Shown here: one piece after another, positions 7,964 through 17,199 of the stretch
Position numbering within the stretch: the first letter of the stretch is position 1
Layout of the letters: each line of letters starts with the position of its first letter
Origin: Burkholderia sp. Ac-20365
GTDB taxonomy: Bacteria; Pseudomonadota; Gammaproteobacteria; Burkholderiales; Burkholderiaceae
Direction of reading: 5' to 3'
Length of the DNA: 64,000 bases
Assembly: GCF_017104715.1 (NCBI RefSeq)
Contig: NZ_JAAGPI010000012.1
Span: 124,001 to 188,000 of the forward strand
Notes under the pieces: generated by a model
Database searches by the model: none
The model's input: only the letters and a program-made list of their open reading frames with translations
What the model was told of the DNA's origin: nothing
Position numbers and translations under genes: made by a program

Positions 7964-9178
7964 ATGAAGACGCGACTTCGCGTAGCAGCGCTCGTAGTGT
8001 CGGGGACGGGACTCATTGCCGGCCAGGCATCGGCTCAGAGCAGCGTGACGCTTTACGGCATCATCGATACCGGTCTTGGCTATCAGTCGAGTTCGACGTC
8101 GCTCGGTTCGACCTCGGGCGGCCACTCCGCTTACAAGATGATCAACGGCGTCTGGGCGGGCAGCCGCTTCGGCCTGAGAGGCGCGGAAGATCTCGGCGGC
8201 GGCACGAAAGCGATTTTCACGCTCGAAGAAGGCTTCAATAGCGCAACGGGCGCGATGGCCACGAACAACCTGATGTTCAGCCGCCAGGCGTTCGTCGGCG
8301 TGACCAACGCCACGTATGGCTCGCTGACGGCGGGCCGCCAGTATGCGTCGTACTACCAGTTGCTGTCACCCTATAGCCCAACGACCTGGCTGACCGGTTT
8401 CTATGGCGCCCATCCCGGCGATCTGGACGGACTCGACACGGTCTATCGCGCGAATAACACGCTGCTCTATATGTCGCCTTCGCTGTACGGCTTCAAGTTC
8501 AGCGGCTCTTATTCGTTTGCGGGCGTTCCCGGCAGCGTGAATCAGGGCTCCACATGGACCACGGCGGTGCAGTACTCGCAAGGCCCGATTGGCGTGGCAG
8601 TCGGCTTCTCGCGCATCAACAACTCGACGGCGGGCGGCGGCGCATTCGGGACCGATTCGACCACATCGAATGCGGGCGCGCAGGCAGCCGTGTCGGCCGT
8701 CACCAACGGCTATCAGACTGCGCAGGCGCAGCAGCGCTTCGCCGTCGGCTTCGGCTATACGTTCAACAGTCAGTTCGACATCACGGCAACCTACTCGAAC
8801 GTGCAGTACATCCCGGGAATCAGTTCCTCGTTCCGCAATGAAGCGGTCTGGAATACGGGCGGCATCGTGCTGCACTGGAAGCCGTTGGCCGCATGGGACT
8901 TCGCGACCGGCTACAGCTACACGCGTGCTTCGAAGGCGAATGGCATCACGAGTGGCGCGCAATATCAGCAGTTCAATCTCTCGCAGTATTACTCGCTGTC
9001 CAAGCGCACGGGCCTCTATGCGCTCGAAGCGTATCAGCGTGCAAACGGCCAGACACTGGGTACGAACGGCAAGTCCATCATCAATGCAACCGCGACGCTC
9101 GGCGACGGATTCAACTCGACGCCTTCGTCATCGCGCAGCATGGTCGGTGTGGGCGTGGGGATCGTGCACCGCTTCTAA
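7964..9178 (+). CDS. Outer-membrane porin, Burkholderia trimeric type (porin 1)
   Basis: A 404-residue general-diffusion porin. The signal peptide ends at ASA (about residue 24), and the mature chain opens with SSVTLYGIIDTGLGY, the hallmark of Gram-negative porins of Burkholderiales. It has alternating beta-strand segments, WAGSRFGLRGAEDLGGG, and a C-terminal strand ending in phenylalanine (GIVHRF) for BAM recognition. The ATG at 7964 is preferred over the TTG at 7961 because GGAGGAG lies at 7950-7956. It is a close paralogue of porin 2 at 17486. It likely admits small acidic solutes for the nearby catabolic operons, which is inferred. Confidence 0.96.
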   Translation: MKTRLRVAALVVSGTGLIAGQASAQSSVTLYGIIDTGLGYQSSSTSLGSTSGGHSAYKMINGVWAGSRFGLRGAEDLGGGTKAIFTLEEGFNSATGAMATNNLMFSRQAFVGVTNATYGSLTAGRQYASYYQLLSPYSPTTWLTGFYGAHPGDLDGLDTVYRANNTLLYMSPSLYGFKFSGSYSFAGVPGSVNQGSTWTTAVQYSQGPIGVAVGFSRINNSTAGGGAFGTDSTTSNAGAQAAVSAVTNGYQTAQAQQRFAVGFGYTFNSQFDITATYSNVQYIPGISSSFRNEAVWNTGGIVLHWKPLAAWDFATGYSYTRASKANGITSGAQYQQFNLSQYYSLSKRTGLYALEAYQRANGQTLGTNGKSIINATATLGDGFNSTPSSSRSMVGVGVGIVHRF

Positions 9179-9239
9179 ACGTCTCCAAGGCAAGGTGTAG
9201 CAGCACATTCCAAGGTGGCGTGCGAGAGCGCGACCTTTC

Positions 9240-9266
9240 TGCCCGGGCCCGCCCGGGCATTTTTTC
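9240..9266 (+). terminator. Rho-independent terminator of porin 1
   Basis: An 8-bp perfect GC-rich stem (TGCCCGGG with CCCGGGCA, four-base loop) is followed immediately by a run of six T. It sits 61 bases after the porin stop codon. Confidence 0.9.
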
Positions 9267-9288
9267 TAACGATGGATCCGCAAACTCA

Positions 9289-10242
9289 ATGGCAACGTTA
9301 GAGCGCAAAGCAGGCGTTCGGATCAGTGCCGGCAACAACACAACCGGCATCGCCATCGCGATTGCGATGACAGCGGTATTCGCAGCCAGCGATACGACCG
9401 TGAAAGTCATCGGCCCAGCCGTTCCTCTTCTCGCCCTGCTCTGCGTGCGCTATCTGTTCCAGATGATCGTCATGGGTGTCTGGCAGGCGCGACGTGATGT
9501 CTATGCGCTTTTTCGCACCGGCAACATCACGCTGCAAATCGTGCGGTCTTTGCTACTGCTCAGCAATACCGCCTGTACCTTTGCGGGTCTACGGTATTTG
9601 CCCCTTCCCGTTTCGACATCGCTGGCCATGCTTGCGCCGCTTATTTCCACGCTGCTGGCAGCGCTCGTACTCAAAGACGATGTGCCGATCAGCAAATGGG
9701 CGATGGTCGTGCTCGGCTTTGCCGGCATGTTGCTGGTGGTTCGGCCGGGAGGCGGCCAGTTCACATGGACAGTTCTGCTGCCGATCAGCGCGGCCACGAG
9801 TTTCGCCTGTTATCAGGTCGTATCAAGTCATCTTTCTCGCATCGATGACGTCAACACGACAAACTTTCTGACGGCACTCTTTGCGACGATCGTGCTAGGC
9901 GCGATTCTATGGATAGACCAGACGGAAACGCTCCCCGCTCTGGCGCGCGTGCAACCAGGAAACTGGCTGCTGGTCGCCCTCATGGCGACGATGGCGACCG
10001 CGGGTCATCTGCTGATGCTTCAGGCGCTCAAGCGTGCGCCGCTATCGCTACTCACGCCATTTGCTTATGCGCAGCTGGCATTCGCGGCGCTTTTCAGCTG
10101 GCTCATATTTGGCCAGGTGCCTGACGCGTGGACAGCGCTCGGCATGTGCATCATTGCGACGGGCGGCATTGGCACGGTACTCATGCACGGCAGACGTGCG
10201 CCGAAGGACCGCGCGCCTCGTACCCACGCATCGACCCGTTAG
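9289..10242 (+). CDS. EamA/DMT-family transporter
   Basis: A 317-residue inner-membrane protein of the drug/metabolite transporter superfamily with about ten hydrophobic helices in two EamA repeats. The first repeat starts at GIAIAIAMTAVFAAS and the second at WTVLLPISAATSFACYQ. The short basic C-terminus is cytoplasmic in the family. The reading frame is open far upstream into the porin, but the porin terminator separates them, and the ATG at 9289 places the first helix about 20 residues in, as usual. Members export amino acids or metabolites; the substrate is unknown. It is convergent with the IclR gene, 16 bp away. Confidence 0.88.
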   Translation: MATLERKAGVRISAGNNTTGIAIAIAMTAVFAASDTTVKVIGPAVPLLALLCVRYLFQMIVMGVWQARRDVYALFRTGNITLQIVRSLLLLSNTACTFAGLRYLPLPVSTSLAMLAPLISTLLAALVLKDDVPISKWAMVVLGFAGMLLVVRPGGGQFTWTVLLPISAATSFACYQVVSSHLSRIDDVNTTNFLTALFATIVLGAILWIDQTETLPALARVQPGNWLLVALMATMATAGHLLMLQALKRAPLSLLTPFAYAQLAFAALFSWLIFGQVPDAWTALGMCIIATGGIGTVLMHGRRAPKDRAPRTHASTR

Positions 10243-10258
10243 CTCTCTGCAGGACCCT

Positions 10259-11074
10259 TTACGCAGCGATCATTCTGCTTGTCGCACCCGTCTGCCCGGA
10301 ACGCTTGCGCAGCGGCCAGAAAGACGCGAGCTCGGCAGCAGCCTGCATGACCAGAGGCGCCATTTCATCGACGCGAGTCTCCGTCATGCGTGCGCTCGGT
10401 CCCGCCACGCTGACAACGCCAAGCGCCTCGCCGCCGCCCGCAGGACGAATCGCCGCAGCAATCGCACTGACGCCGGGTTCGCCTTCATTCACCGCCAGAC
10501 CGTAGCCACGGCGCTTCGTCGCTTCCAGTTCCTGCAGCAACGCGTCCAGCGAACGGATAACGTTGGGACCATATTTATCGGCATCGCCGAAACCGACGCG
10601 GAGCACGTTTTCCGCCGCCTGCTCGGTCGCCAGGGTGGCGAGCCAGACTTTGCCCGTCGCTGTCGCGTGCAGCGGCACCGTGTTGCTGCTGAGCGTGGGC
10701 TGATAGAGCAGCCCGCTCGTTGCGCCCTGTGCATGCGCGACCCAGGTCAACGACGAGCCGTCGACAACCGCCAGCCGCACGAACTCGCGCGACTGGCGCG
10801 CAAGATTGTCCAATAGCGGCTGGCAAATATCGGGGATACCCGTCGCCACGAAGTACCGTTGACCTAGTATCGCCAGTCGCATCGTGAGCCGGTAGAAGCC
10901 GGTTTCAGCATCCTGTTCGGCCCAGCCGAGATCGACCAGCGTCGCGAGTAATCGATGTGCGCCACTCTTCGCCAGTTCCAGCCGCGTCGCGATTTCGCCC
11001 AACGGCATCGCAACAGCACCATCAGCCAGCAGTTCAATGATGTCGAGGCAGCGCTCTGCGGGTATGTGAGACAT
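10259..11074 (-). CDS. IclR-family transcriptional regulator
   Basis: A 271-residue regulator with an N-terminal winged helix-turn-helix (about residues 5-60, including PLGEIATRLELAKSGAHRLLATL) and a C-terminal IclR effector domain (GKVWLATLATEQAAE, GYGLAVNEGEPGVSAIAAAI). The ATG at 11074 fits the family's start; an upstream TTG would add fourteen residues with no support. It is the last gene of the block that runs from the ABC permease at 16997 down to here, separated from the FAH-like gene by 163 bp that may hold its own promoter. It probably controls that operon in response to an aromatic or aliphatic acid. Confidence 0.92.
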   Translation of the reverse strand: MSHIPAERCLDIIELLADGAVAMPLGEIATRLELAKSGAHRLLATLVDLGWAEQDAETGFYRLTMRLAILGQRYFVATGIPDICQPLLDNLARQSREFVRLAVVDGSSLTWVAHAQGATSGLLYQPTLSSNTVPLHATATGKVWLATLATEQAAENVLRVGFGDADKYGPNVIRSLDALLQELEATKRRGYGLAVNEGEPGVSAIAAAIRPAGGGEALGVVSVAGPSARMTETRVDEMAPLVMQAAAELASFWPLRKRSGQTGATSRMIAA

Positions 11075-11237
11075 ATCAGTTACCGAAAAAGAAAATGAAC
11101 TGGACGCGTGGCACAAGGCACTTCATGATCGCGTCAATCTGCCCCGGACTGATGTTGATGAAGCCGCCCACGTCGACAATCTCGTCGCCGAAAGCGGCTG
11201 ATATTAACATTGCCCCGCGCCGGATGACCGCATCACA

Positions 11238-12089
11238 TTACTGTTCGCCCCAGCGCACAACACGTTGCTCCTGAACACCCAGGCCTTCCACGCCCAGACG
11301 CATGACATCGCCAGGCTTCAGATAGACCTCGGGCTTCATGCCCAAACCAACGCCAGGCGGCGTGCCCGTAGTAATAATGTCGCCCGGTTGCAGCAGCACA
11401 TACTGACTCGTGTCAGCAATGATTCTGGCGATCGTGAAGATCATGTCGCTGGTCGACGAGTCCTGAATGCGCTTGCCGTTCAGTTCCAGCCAGAGTTGCA
11501 GATTCTGGACGTCCTGGATTTCGTCGGACGTCACAAGCCAGGGCCCGATCGGACCGAATGTCGGAAACATCTTTCCCTTGACCCACTGTCCGCTGCGCTC
11601 GAGTTGAAACTCACGCTCGGACACATCGTTGCAGATGAAATAGCCCGCCACGTAGTCGAGCGCTTCCGCTTCCTTGACGTAATGAGCCGGTTTGCCGATC
11701 ACAAAAGCGAGTTCCACTTCCCAATCGGTCTTCCTGGAATTGATGGGAAGCAGCACGGGATCATTCGGACCCGATATGCAGGACGGCGCCTTGTTGAAGA
11801 TGATCGGATCGGTAGGAATAGGCGCATTTGTTTCTATTGCATGCTGCACGTAGTTCAGGCCAATCGCGAGAAAGTTGCCCGGTTGCGCGACGCATGGGCC
11901 GAGGCGCGTGTCCGCCGCCACGACCGGAAGGCTTCTTACATCAATGGATTTCAGCGCTTCCAGTCCATTGCTCGCAAAGAAAGCGGGATCGAAATCCCTG
12001 CAATGGTCGCCCAGGTCGCGAATCTGCCCTTCCGTATCGATGAGTCCGGGGCGCTCCTGTCCAGGCCGGCCATGTCTGACGAGTTTCAT
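11238..12089 (-). CDS. Fumarylacetoacetate hydrolase (FAH)-fold family protein
   Basis: A 283-residue FAH-superfamily enzyme of the short type (acylpyruvase, 2-hydroxymuconate-type isomerase/decarboxylase, ureidoglycolate lyase branch). The metal ligands are visible as E124 and E126 (DWEVELAFVIG) and D155 (ICNDVSERE), with K100 in IIFNKAPS. GDIITTGTPPGVG near the C-terminus is typical. Such enzymes break a C-C bond in 1,3-diketo acids or isomerise enols. In this operon it would act late, after the MaoC and crotonase steps, to release small acids. It is distinct from the true fumarylacetoacetase at 62775. Confidence 0.9.
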   Translation of the reverse strand: MKLVRHGRPGQERPGLIDTEGQIRDLGDHCRDFDPAFFASNGLEALKSIDVRSLPVVAADTRLGPCVAQPGNFLAIGLNYVQHAIETNAPIPTDPIIFNKAPSCISGPNDPVLLPINSRKTDWEVELAFVIGKPAHYVKEAEALDYVAGYFICNDVSEREFQLERSGQWVKGKMFPTFGPIGPWLVTSDEIQDVQNLQLWLELNGKRIQDSSTSDMIFTIARIIADTSQYVLLQPGDIITTGTPPGVGLGMKPEVYLKPGDVMRLGVEGLGVQEQRVVRWGEQ

Positions 12090-12125
12090 TGTGAAGTCCT
12101 TTTGAGTAGTGTCGATGCGTCAGAG

Positions 12126-12860
12126 TTATGCCGCCGATGAAGCGAGTCGGCAGATCTCCATTGAATAGATTGCACAATCGGCGCGCACCGTCGCGCCGAG
12201 ATCTTCGAGCCTGTTTTCGTCGACCAGTTTGCGGGCCTGTTCGGCTGCTTGCGGTGTGGTCGCCTCGACCAGCACGACCCATGCAGGTACATCGAATTCA
12301 CGCGTATCGGATTCGGCGGTATTCAGGTGACTGCCGGGCTGGTCCGCCATATACAGGTGACAGGCAACCACGCCAGTGAGTGCAACCGCGCGCGGAAATA
12401 CATCGGTACACAGGTACGCTTTCATCGCATTCGCTTGTGCTGCAGAGACATCCACGCGCATCGCGAGGATATGTCCGCCACTGCTCGATCCAACCGAATG
12501 CACGATCTGGCACACTGCTCGCGACGTATTGCGGAAATAGCGCAATGTATCGACGGTGGCTGGCGTCGGCGTATTAAGACGCTCCAGATAGGCCGGCGAG
12601 ACCACGACATTGAGGTCCGCCGCCTCATACACGGTCAGCCACTCGGGCGAATGGCCGGGCCGCACATATCGCCGGCCACGACGGAAGCCGGGAATCGAGA
12701 GACGTTCGGGAATATGTTCCTTGTCGTGCCACTCATAGAACTGATTGCGTCCGGAGGCGTCAATATCGTTCCACACGATGACCGCACCATCACCGAGCAG
12801 TGCGCTGCTGGCCGCCTGTGCATCCCCGGCATTCAAAACTGCATGCTTGATCTCGCTCAT
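12126..12860 (-). CDS. Conserved hypothetical protein, predicted dimeric alpha/beta barrel
   Basis: A 244-residue soluble protein with no signal peptide. The first half, notably NQFYEWHDKEHIPERLSIPGF and RRYVRP, resembles ferredoxin-like alpha/beta-barrel proteins of the EthD/ABM/DUF4286 kind, where the W-H-x-x-E-H pattern lines a small-molecule pocket. The second half (about residues 125-235) looks like a second, more diverged copy. It lies between the crotonase and FAH-fold genes, so it may bind or process a pathway intermediate. No catalytic function can be assigned. Confidence 0.75.
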   Translation of the reverse strand: MSEIKHAVLNAGDAQAASSALLGDGAVIVWNDIDASGRNQFYEWHDKEHIPERLSIPGFRRGRRYVRPGHSPEWLTVYEAADLNVVVSPAYLERLNTPTPATVDTLRYFRNTSRAVCQIVHSVGSSSGGHILAMRVDVSAAQANAMKAYLCTDVFPRAVALTGVVACHLYMADQPGSHLNTAESDTREFDVPAWVVLVEATTPQAAEQARKLVDENRLEDLGATVRADCAIYSMEICRLASSAA

Positions 12861-12874
12861 GATTTCTACCGGGT

Positions 12875-13669
12875 TCAGTGTCCGTTAAAGGACGGTGAGC
12901 GTTTCGAGAAAAACGCTGCGACGCCCTCGTGCAAATCGTTGCTGTCGAATATCTTCTGCTGCGAAACCGTCGACATCGAAAGACCCGCATCGAGCGGCAG
13001 ATCGTGCGCCGCATCGACCAGTTCTTTCGCGAGCCGATTGGAAACCGGCCCGCGAACGGCAATGGTTCGCGCCATCTCGTATGCGGCGTCCAATGCAGAA
13101 CCTTCCCTGGCTACGCGATTGACGACGCCCCAGGCGAGCGCCTGATCGCAGTCGATGGTTTCGCCAGTGAACAACATCTCTTTTGCGCGTGCCGGTCCGA
13201 TCAGTCGAGTCAGTCTCACCGACCCGCTACCGGCCAGTCCACCGAGGCGAGATTCCGTCAGACCCAATGCCACGCCATGCCGCGCGACGCGCAGATCACA
13301 AGCCAGCGCCAGTTCAAGTCCACCGCCAAGGGCTGGGCCATCGATCGCCGCAATAGTGGGCATAGGCATGCGCGCCAGGCGTCGCAGTACCATGTCCTCG
13401 AAAAGGATCTTGCCTTCACTGGCGTTCTCGCGAAGATGCGCAAACTCCTTTATGTCGCTGCCTGCGCAGAAGGCACGCGCTTCGCCGCCGTGCAAGATGA
13501 GGCAGCGAATGTCACGGTGAGCCAGAACCTGCGACAACGCCTCGTTCAACGCACGCAACAGCGCATTGGTCACCAGGTTGAGTGGCCCATGGTTCAGCCC
13601 GATGGCGGCGATCGCGCCGTCCACTTCGGTCGCAACCAATGGGCTCGTAATGTCCATTGCCGTATTCAT
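12875..13669 (-). CDS. Enoyl-CoA hydratase/isomerase (crotonase)
   Basis: A 264-residue crotonase. Oxyanion-hole segments AFCAGSDIKEF (about 67-77) and GPALGGGLELA are present, and both catalytic glutamates of true hydratases are retained (E119 in GGGLE, E139 in GLTES). This supports a syn-hydration of an enoyl-CoA, though other crotonase chemistry remains possible. The ATG overlaps the stop of the ABC ATPase gene, so the two are coupled. It belongs to the operon with an SsuABC-like importer, MaoC and FAH-fold proteins. Confidence 0.92.
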   Translation of the reverse strand: MNTAMDITSPLVATEVDGAIAAIGLNHGPLNLVTNALLRALNEALSQVLAHRDIRCLILHGGEARAFCAGSDIKEFAHLRENASEGKILFEDMVLRRLARMPMPTIAAIDGPALGGGLELALACDLRVARHGVALGLTESRLGGLAGSGSVRLTRLIGPARAKEMLFTGETIDCDQALAWGVVNRVAREGSALDAAYEMARTIAVRGPVSNRLAKELVDAAHDLPLDAGLSMSTVSQQKIFDSNDLHEGVAAFFSKRSPSFNGH

Positions 13670-14517
13670 GTGACATTGGTTCCGGCCGTGGGTACCTCGA
13701 TACCGTGCAGCACCCCCATACGCTCGAAATGCCCGTAGATGCGCTCCACGTAGGCCGCGAATTCAGGCGCATCGCCAAGTACGATGGGTCGTGGACGCGG
13801 CAGGTCCACCACGATCTCATCTACGACTTCACCCGGACTGGGGCTCATCACGAAGATCCGATCCGACAATCCGACTGCCTCTTCCACGCTGTGCGTAATG
13901 AAGAGCACCGTGGGCCGGCGGCGCAGCCACAACGCCTCCAGATCCATCCGCACCTGAAGTCTCGTCAGTGCATCCAGCGCGCCGAACGGCTCATCCATGA
14001 AGATCACGGAAGGGTCGTGCACCAGCGTCCTGACCAGTGAGACGCGCTGACGCATCCCGCCCGACAACTGATGCGGGTACTTCTGCATCGCATGCGTCAG
14101 ACGCAGTTGTTCGAAGAGTTCCTTTGCGCGGGCCTCGATCTTTTTCTTCGGCAGCCCGCGTATGTCGGCCTGCAGCATCACGTTCTCGAGAGCCGTCCGG
14201 AAATCGAGCAGCAGGTGATCCTGGAATGCGATGCCGACGTCGGTGATGGGTTTGGTCACCGCCTTTCCACCGACCAGAATCTCGCCCTGGCTGCGCTTGA
14301 GCAGCCCCGCAACCATCAGCATCAACGTACTCTTTCCACACCCTGAAGGCCCGACGATCGAAATGAACTCACCCGCGTTTACCTCGATGTCGACTTCCTT
14401 TAGCGCGTGAAATGGCTTGTCGCCGTCTTCACCAAAGATCTTGGCAACATGCCGGATGCTGATAGGCACGCCAGACCGGGAATTAGCTGTCTGCGCTTCT
14501 GCACCTTGACTGCTCAT
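13666..14517 (-). CDS. ABC transporter ATP-binding protein (SsuB/TauB/NrtD family)
   Basis: A 283-residue ATPase of an ABC importer. Walker A is GPSGCGKST (about 56-64), the signature motif is LSGGMRQR, Walker B is VIFMDEPFGALD, and the H-loop is FITHSVEEA. The sequence belongs to the nitrate/taurine/alkanesulfonate group, which also imports aromatic acids and pyrimidine precursors in proteobacteria. Its permease (16131) and binding protein (15052) are in the same operon, with a MaoC gene between. The stop overlaps the crotonase ATG. Confidence 0.95.
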   Translation of the reverse strand: MSSQGAEAQTANSRSGVPISIRHVAKIFGEDGDKPFHALKEVDIEVNAGEFISIVGPSGCGKSTLMLMVAGLLKRSQGEILVGGKAVTKPITDVGIAFQDHLLLDFRTALENVMLQADIRGLPKKKIEARAKELFEQLRLTHAMQKYPHQLSGGMRQRVSLVRTLVHDPSVIFMDEPFGALDALTRLQVRMDLEALWLRRRPTVLFITHSVEEAVGLSDRIFVMSPSPGEVVDEIVVDLPRPRPIVLGDAPEFAAYVERIYGHFERMGVLHGIEVPTAGTNVT

Positions 14518-14546
14518 CGCTCATGCTCCTGATTGGCCGTCGCGGA

Positions 14547-15038
14547 TTACGCGCTCGCGGCAACGGCAGTGAGGGGAACCTTGGACACCAGCAGTGCTTT
14601 TTTCCCCTGTTGCACGACGCGGCCGTCCTGATCGACGACCGAGACATCGAAAGTCGCAATCGCCTGCGTCGGCCGCGATTTGCTCTCGCGGAGTTCACAG
14701 ATTTCGTAATTCACGAAAATGGTGTCGCCCACGAAAATCGGATTGAGGAACTTCCAGTCGCCGATTCCCAGAAATGCAATTGCCGTTTCGCGCAACTCGC
14801 CGGTACGCGCCCACATCAGACCGTGTGCATACGCGAGTCCCAGCATGCCGTGCGCAACGCGACGGCCGAACTGGCTGTTCTTTGCGTACACGTCGCTGGT
14901 GTGAAGCTCGGAGAAGTCCCCCGTGAGGCCAGCGAATCCGACCAGGTCCGCGTCCGTGATCGTTCGCCCAGGGCTGCGGAATTTCATCCCGACATAGAGA
15001 TCGGTGTAGCGCAGCCCAGTGTTTCGTTGTTCAGTCAT
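14547..15038 (-). CDS. MaoC-family dehydratase
   Basis: A 163-residue hot-dog protein. It keeps the full hydratase motif TGDFSELH with both aspartate and histidine, unlike the MaoC protein at 6054. PGRTITDADLVGFAGL and RPTQAIATFDVSVVDQDG are family segments. It starts 14 bp after the substrate-binding protein gene stops and sits between that gene and the ATPase gene, an unusual placement of an enzyme inside a transporter set. It likely hydrates an enoyl-CoA made from the imported solute. Confidence 0.92.
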   Translation of the reverse strand: MTEQRNTGLRYTDLYVGMKFRSPGRTITDADLVGFAGLTGDFSELHTSDVYAKNSQFGRRVAHGMLGLAYAHGLMWARTGELRETAIAFLGIGDWKFLNPIFVGDTIFVNYEICELRESKSRPTQAIATFDVSVVDQDGRVVQQGKKALLVSKVPLTAVAASA

Positions 15039-15051
15039 GATGTTCCTTGGT

Positions 15052-16059
15052 TTATTTGCACGGACGCAGAGCGGAATCCGGCGGCAGGTAATCGTTCGTG
15101 TAATACGACTTCGGATCGCGACCCGCCGGCAACAGACCCACTTGCGACAACAGATCCTGCGACTTTGTCCACAGCGCGTCTTCCGCCTTGCCTACGTATT
15201 TCGCACCCCCACTGCAGAAAAGCGGCGTAATTGCAGCCACTTCAGCCGCAGCCGTTTTCTCGCTCACATTGGGAAATACCTTTTTCAGCGACTGGACCGC
15301 CTTCGCCGGGTTATCGAGCGCGGTACTCCAGCCCTTCAGACTCGCCGCGATGAACTTCTTGACGACGTCCGGGTTGTCTTTCAGATACGTGTTATTGACG
15401 AATATCGACGTGCTGACCGTCGGCACACCGTAATCGGCGAACCGGAAGTTATTCAGTTGCGCGCCCTGTGCTTCGAGTTGAATCTGATAAGAATCGATCG
15501 ATCCAAGAATGGCGTCGACCTGTCCTTGCAGCAGCGTCGGCACCATCGATGTCATCGGCATGTTGATCAGATTGACATCGGATTCACTGAGTCCGTTGGC
15601 TTTCAGGAAAAGCGGAAGCATCGTCGTTTGCGAAGAGCCTGACGGCACACCGACCTTTTTGCCGACCAGTTCCTTGACGGACTTGATGCCCGACTTCTTC
15701 AGTGCCGAAACTTCATTCGGATTGGACTGATAGATCGTGGAGACCACCTTCATCGGCGCCCCTTTTGCGATGAGCTGGCTCACCGCGACGGCATCGGCAT
15801 AGGCAATCTGAGCGCGATTGGTGGCGACAAGCTGGGCCGTCGTCGCCGATCCATTTCCCTCTACCAGCGTGACATCCAGGCCGGCGTCCTTGTAATACCC
15901 TTCCGTCTGCGCGACCGCGAATCCCGCGTTCGATCCACCCGCCACCCAGTTCAGTTGAAACGTGACAGGCGTGGCCGCGGCGGCATTGCCACTCATGCCA
16001 AGGGCAAGCGTCGACGTCATGACACCTGTCGCCAGAAGAATACGGAAAAGTCGGTTCAT
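15052..16059 (-). CDS. ABC transporter substrate-binding protein (NMT1/SsuA-like)
   Basis: A 335-residue periplasmic binding protein. A Sec signal peptide covers about residues 1-27 (hydrophobic core ILLATGVMTSTLALGMSG, cleavage near AAA). The mature domain shows FQLNWVAGGSNAGFAVAQTEGYY, typical of the NMT1/THI5-SsuA fold that binds small sulfonates, thiamine precursors or aromatic acids. GSGSSQTT-like ligand contacts appear as GVPSGSSQTTMLPLF. It pairs with the permease directly upstream and the ATPase downstream in the same operon. The ligand is unknown. Confidence 0.94.
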   Translation of the reverse strand: MNRLFRILLATGVMTSTLALGMSGNAAAATPVTFQLNWVAGGSNAGFAVAQTEGYYKDAGLDVTLVEGNGSATTAQLVATNRAQIAYADAVAVSQLIAKGAPMKVVSTIYQSNPNEVSALKKSGIKSVKELVGKKVGVPSGSSQTTMLPLFLKANGLSESDVNLINMPMTSMVPTLLQGQVDAILGSIDSYQIQLEAQGAQLNNFRFADYGVPTVSTSIFVNNTYLKDNPDVVKKFIAASLKGWSTALDNPAKAVQSLKKVFPNVSEKTAAAEVAAITPLFCSGGAKYVGKAEDALWTKSQDLLSQVGLLPAGRDPKSYYTNDYLPPDSALRPCK

Positions 16060-16130
16060 CTTTTAGTCTCCTGCGTTTTTGATTGAGCTCGGACCGCGTC
16101 CGATTATTGGTAGTCGTGCTTTTCCTTGCG

Positions 16131-16997
16131 TTATTGCTTGCTGCGCTGCCACGGTGTCATGACCCACTCCGCAAATTCGACGAGGTAATTGATCGCAATG
16201 CCAATCACCGTCAGCACCGCAATGACCGCAAACGTCAGGCCGATATCCAGCGTGCTGGTACCACGCAGCAACACGTAACCAAGCCCCTTGTTGGCGCCAA
16301 CGAACTCCGCAACGATGGCAGCCGTGGCCGCGATGGTTGCCGATGTCTTGATGCCCGAGAAGATCACAGGCAATGCGGCAGGCAGGCGCAGATAACGGAA
16401 GGTTTGCCAGGAACTGGCACCCATCGATTTAGTGAGGTACAGAAGGCGGTTATCGAGAATCTGAAACCCGCTGATGCTCGCAAGGAGCAACGGGAAGAAC
16501 GTCATCAATACCGTCAGCAGAATCTTCGATTCGATGCCGAAGCCGAGCCACACGAGGAACAACGGTGCAACGGCGATCTTCGGGACGAGTTGCAGGAACA
16601 TCAGCGGCGGATACACCACCTGCTTCGCGATTGGAGACAGCGCGATGACCAGTCCAAGGGGAATGGCAGTCAGGATCGTGAGGCCAAAGCCCCACAAGAT
16701 CTCAGTGATGGTGACCAGCGAGTTGTGCCAAAGCTGCGGCGCCTCCTCGATCAGACGGGAGAACACGAGGCCTGGTCCGGGCAGGATATAGGCGGGAATC
16801 TCGAGAAACCGCACCACCGCCGCCCAGATGGCGATGATGGCGACAAAGGTTAGCGGCGGCAGCAGATTCCACCCAACGCGCTTCAGCTTGCGCATGCCCG
16901 GAGACGACTTCGTTCTGGGCTTCCCGGCCAAAGCGGGCTGTCCGGGGTCGGGGCCGCGCAGCTCATCCACCTGCCGCGATGATAGCTTCAGTGACAT
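16131..16997 (-). CDS. ABC transporter permease (SsuC/TauC-like)
   Basis: A 288-residue integral membrane subunit with about six helices and a cytoplasmic N-terminus. The coupling-helix (EAA-like) region reads SMGASSWQTFRYLRLPAALP, typical of importers in the alkanesulfonate family. The ATG at 16997 has AGGAG five bases upstream; the longer open frame to 17042 has no such site. It is the first gene of the eight-gene operon that ends with the IclR regulator. The 488-bp region upstream is shared with the divergent porin 2. Confidence 0.94.
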   Translation of the reverse strand: MSLKLSSRQVDELRGPDPGQPALAGKPRTKSSPGMRKLKRVGWNLLPPLTFVAIIAIWAAVVRFLEIPAYILPGPGLVFSRLIEEAPQLWHNSLVTITEILWGFGLTILTAIPLGLVIALSPIAKQVVYPPLMFLQLVPKIAVAPLFLVWLGFGIESKILLTVLMTFFPLLLASISGFQILDNRLLYLTKSMGASSWQTFRYLRLPAALPVIFSGIKTSATIAATAAIVAEFVGANKGLGYVLLRGTSTLDIGLTFAVIAVLTVIGIAINYLVEFAEWVMTPWQRSKQ

Positions 16998-17199
16998 CTC
17001 GTCTCCTCTTATATGGGTAGTGCGATGCAGGCCTGCCGACACCCTGACGGGAGCAGCGAGACGCCCGAAATGGCGTCTCCATTCCCTATCATCACACCAA
17101 GATGCTACGTCATTCTTAGATTGAACTTTATTCCATCTTGAACGGAAAGCATCCAGGGGATTGCCCTTACAAGATGCATTCGGTTGTGTTTGGCTGAAT

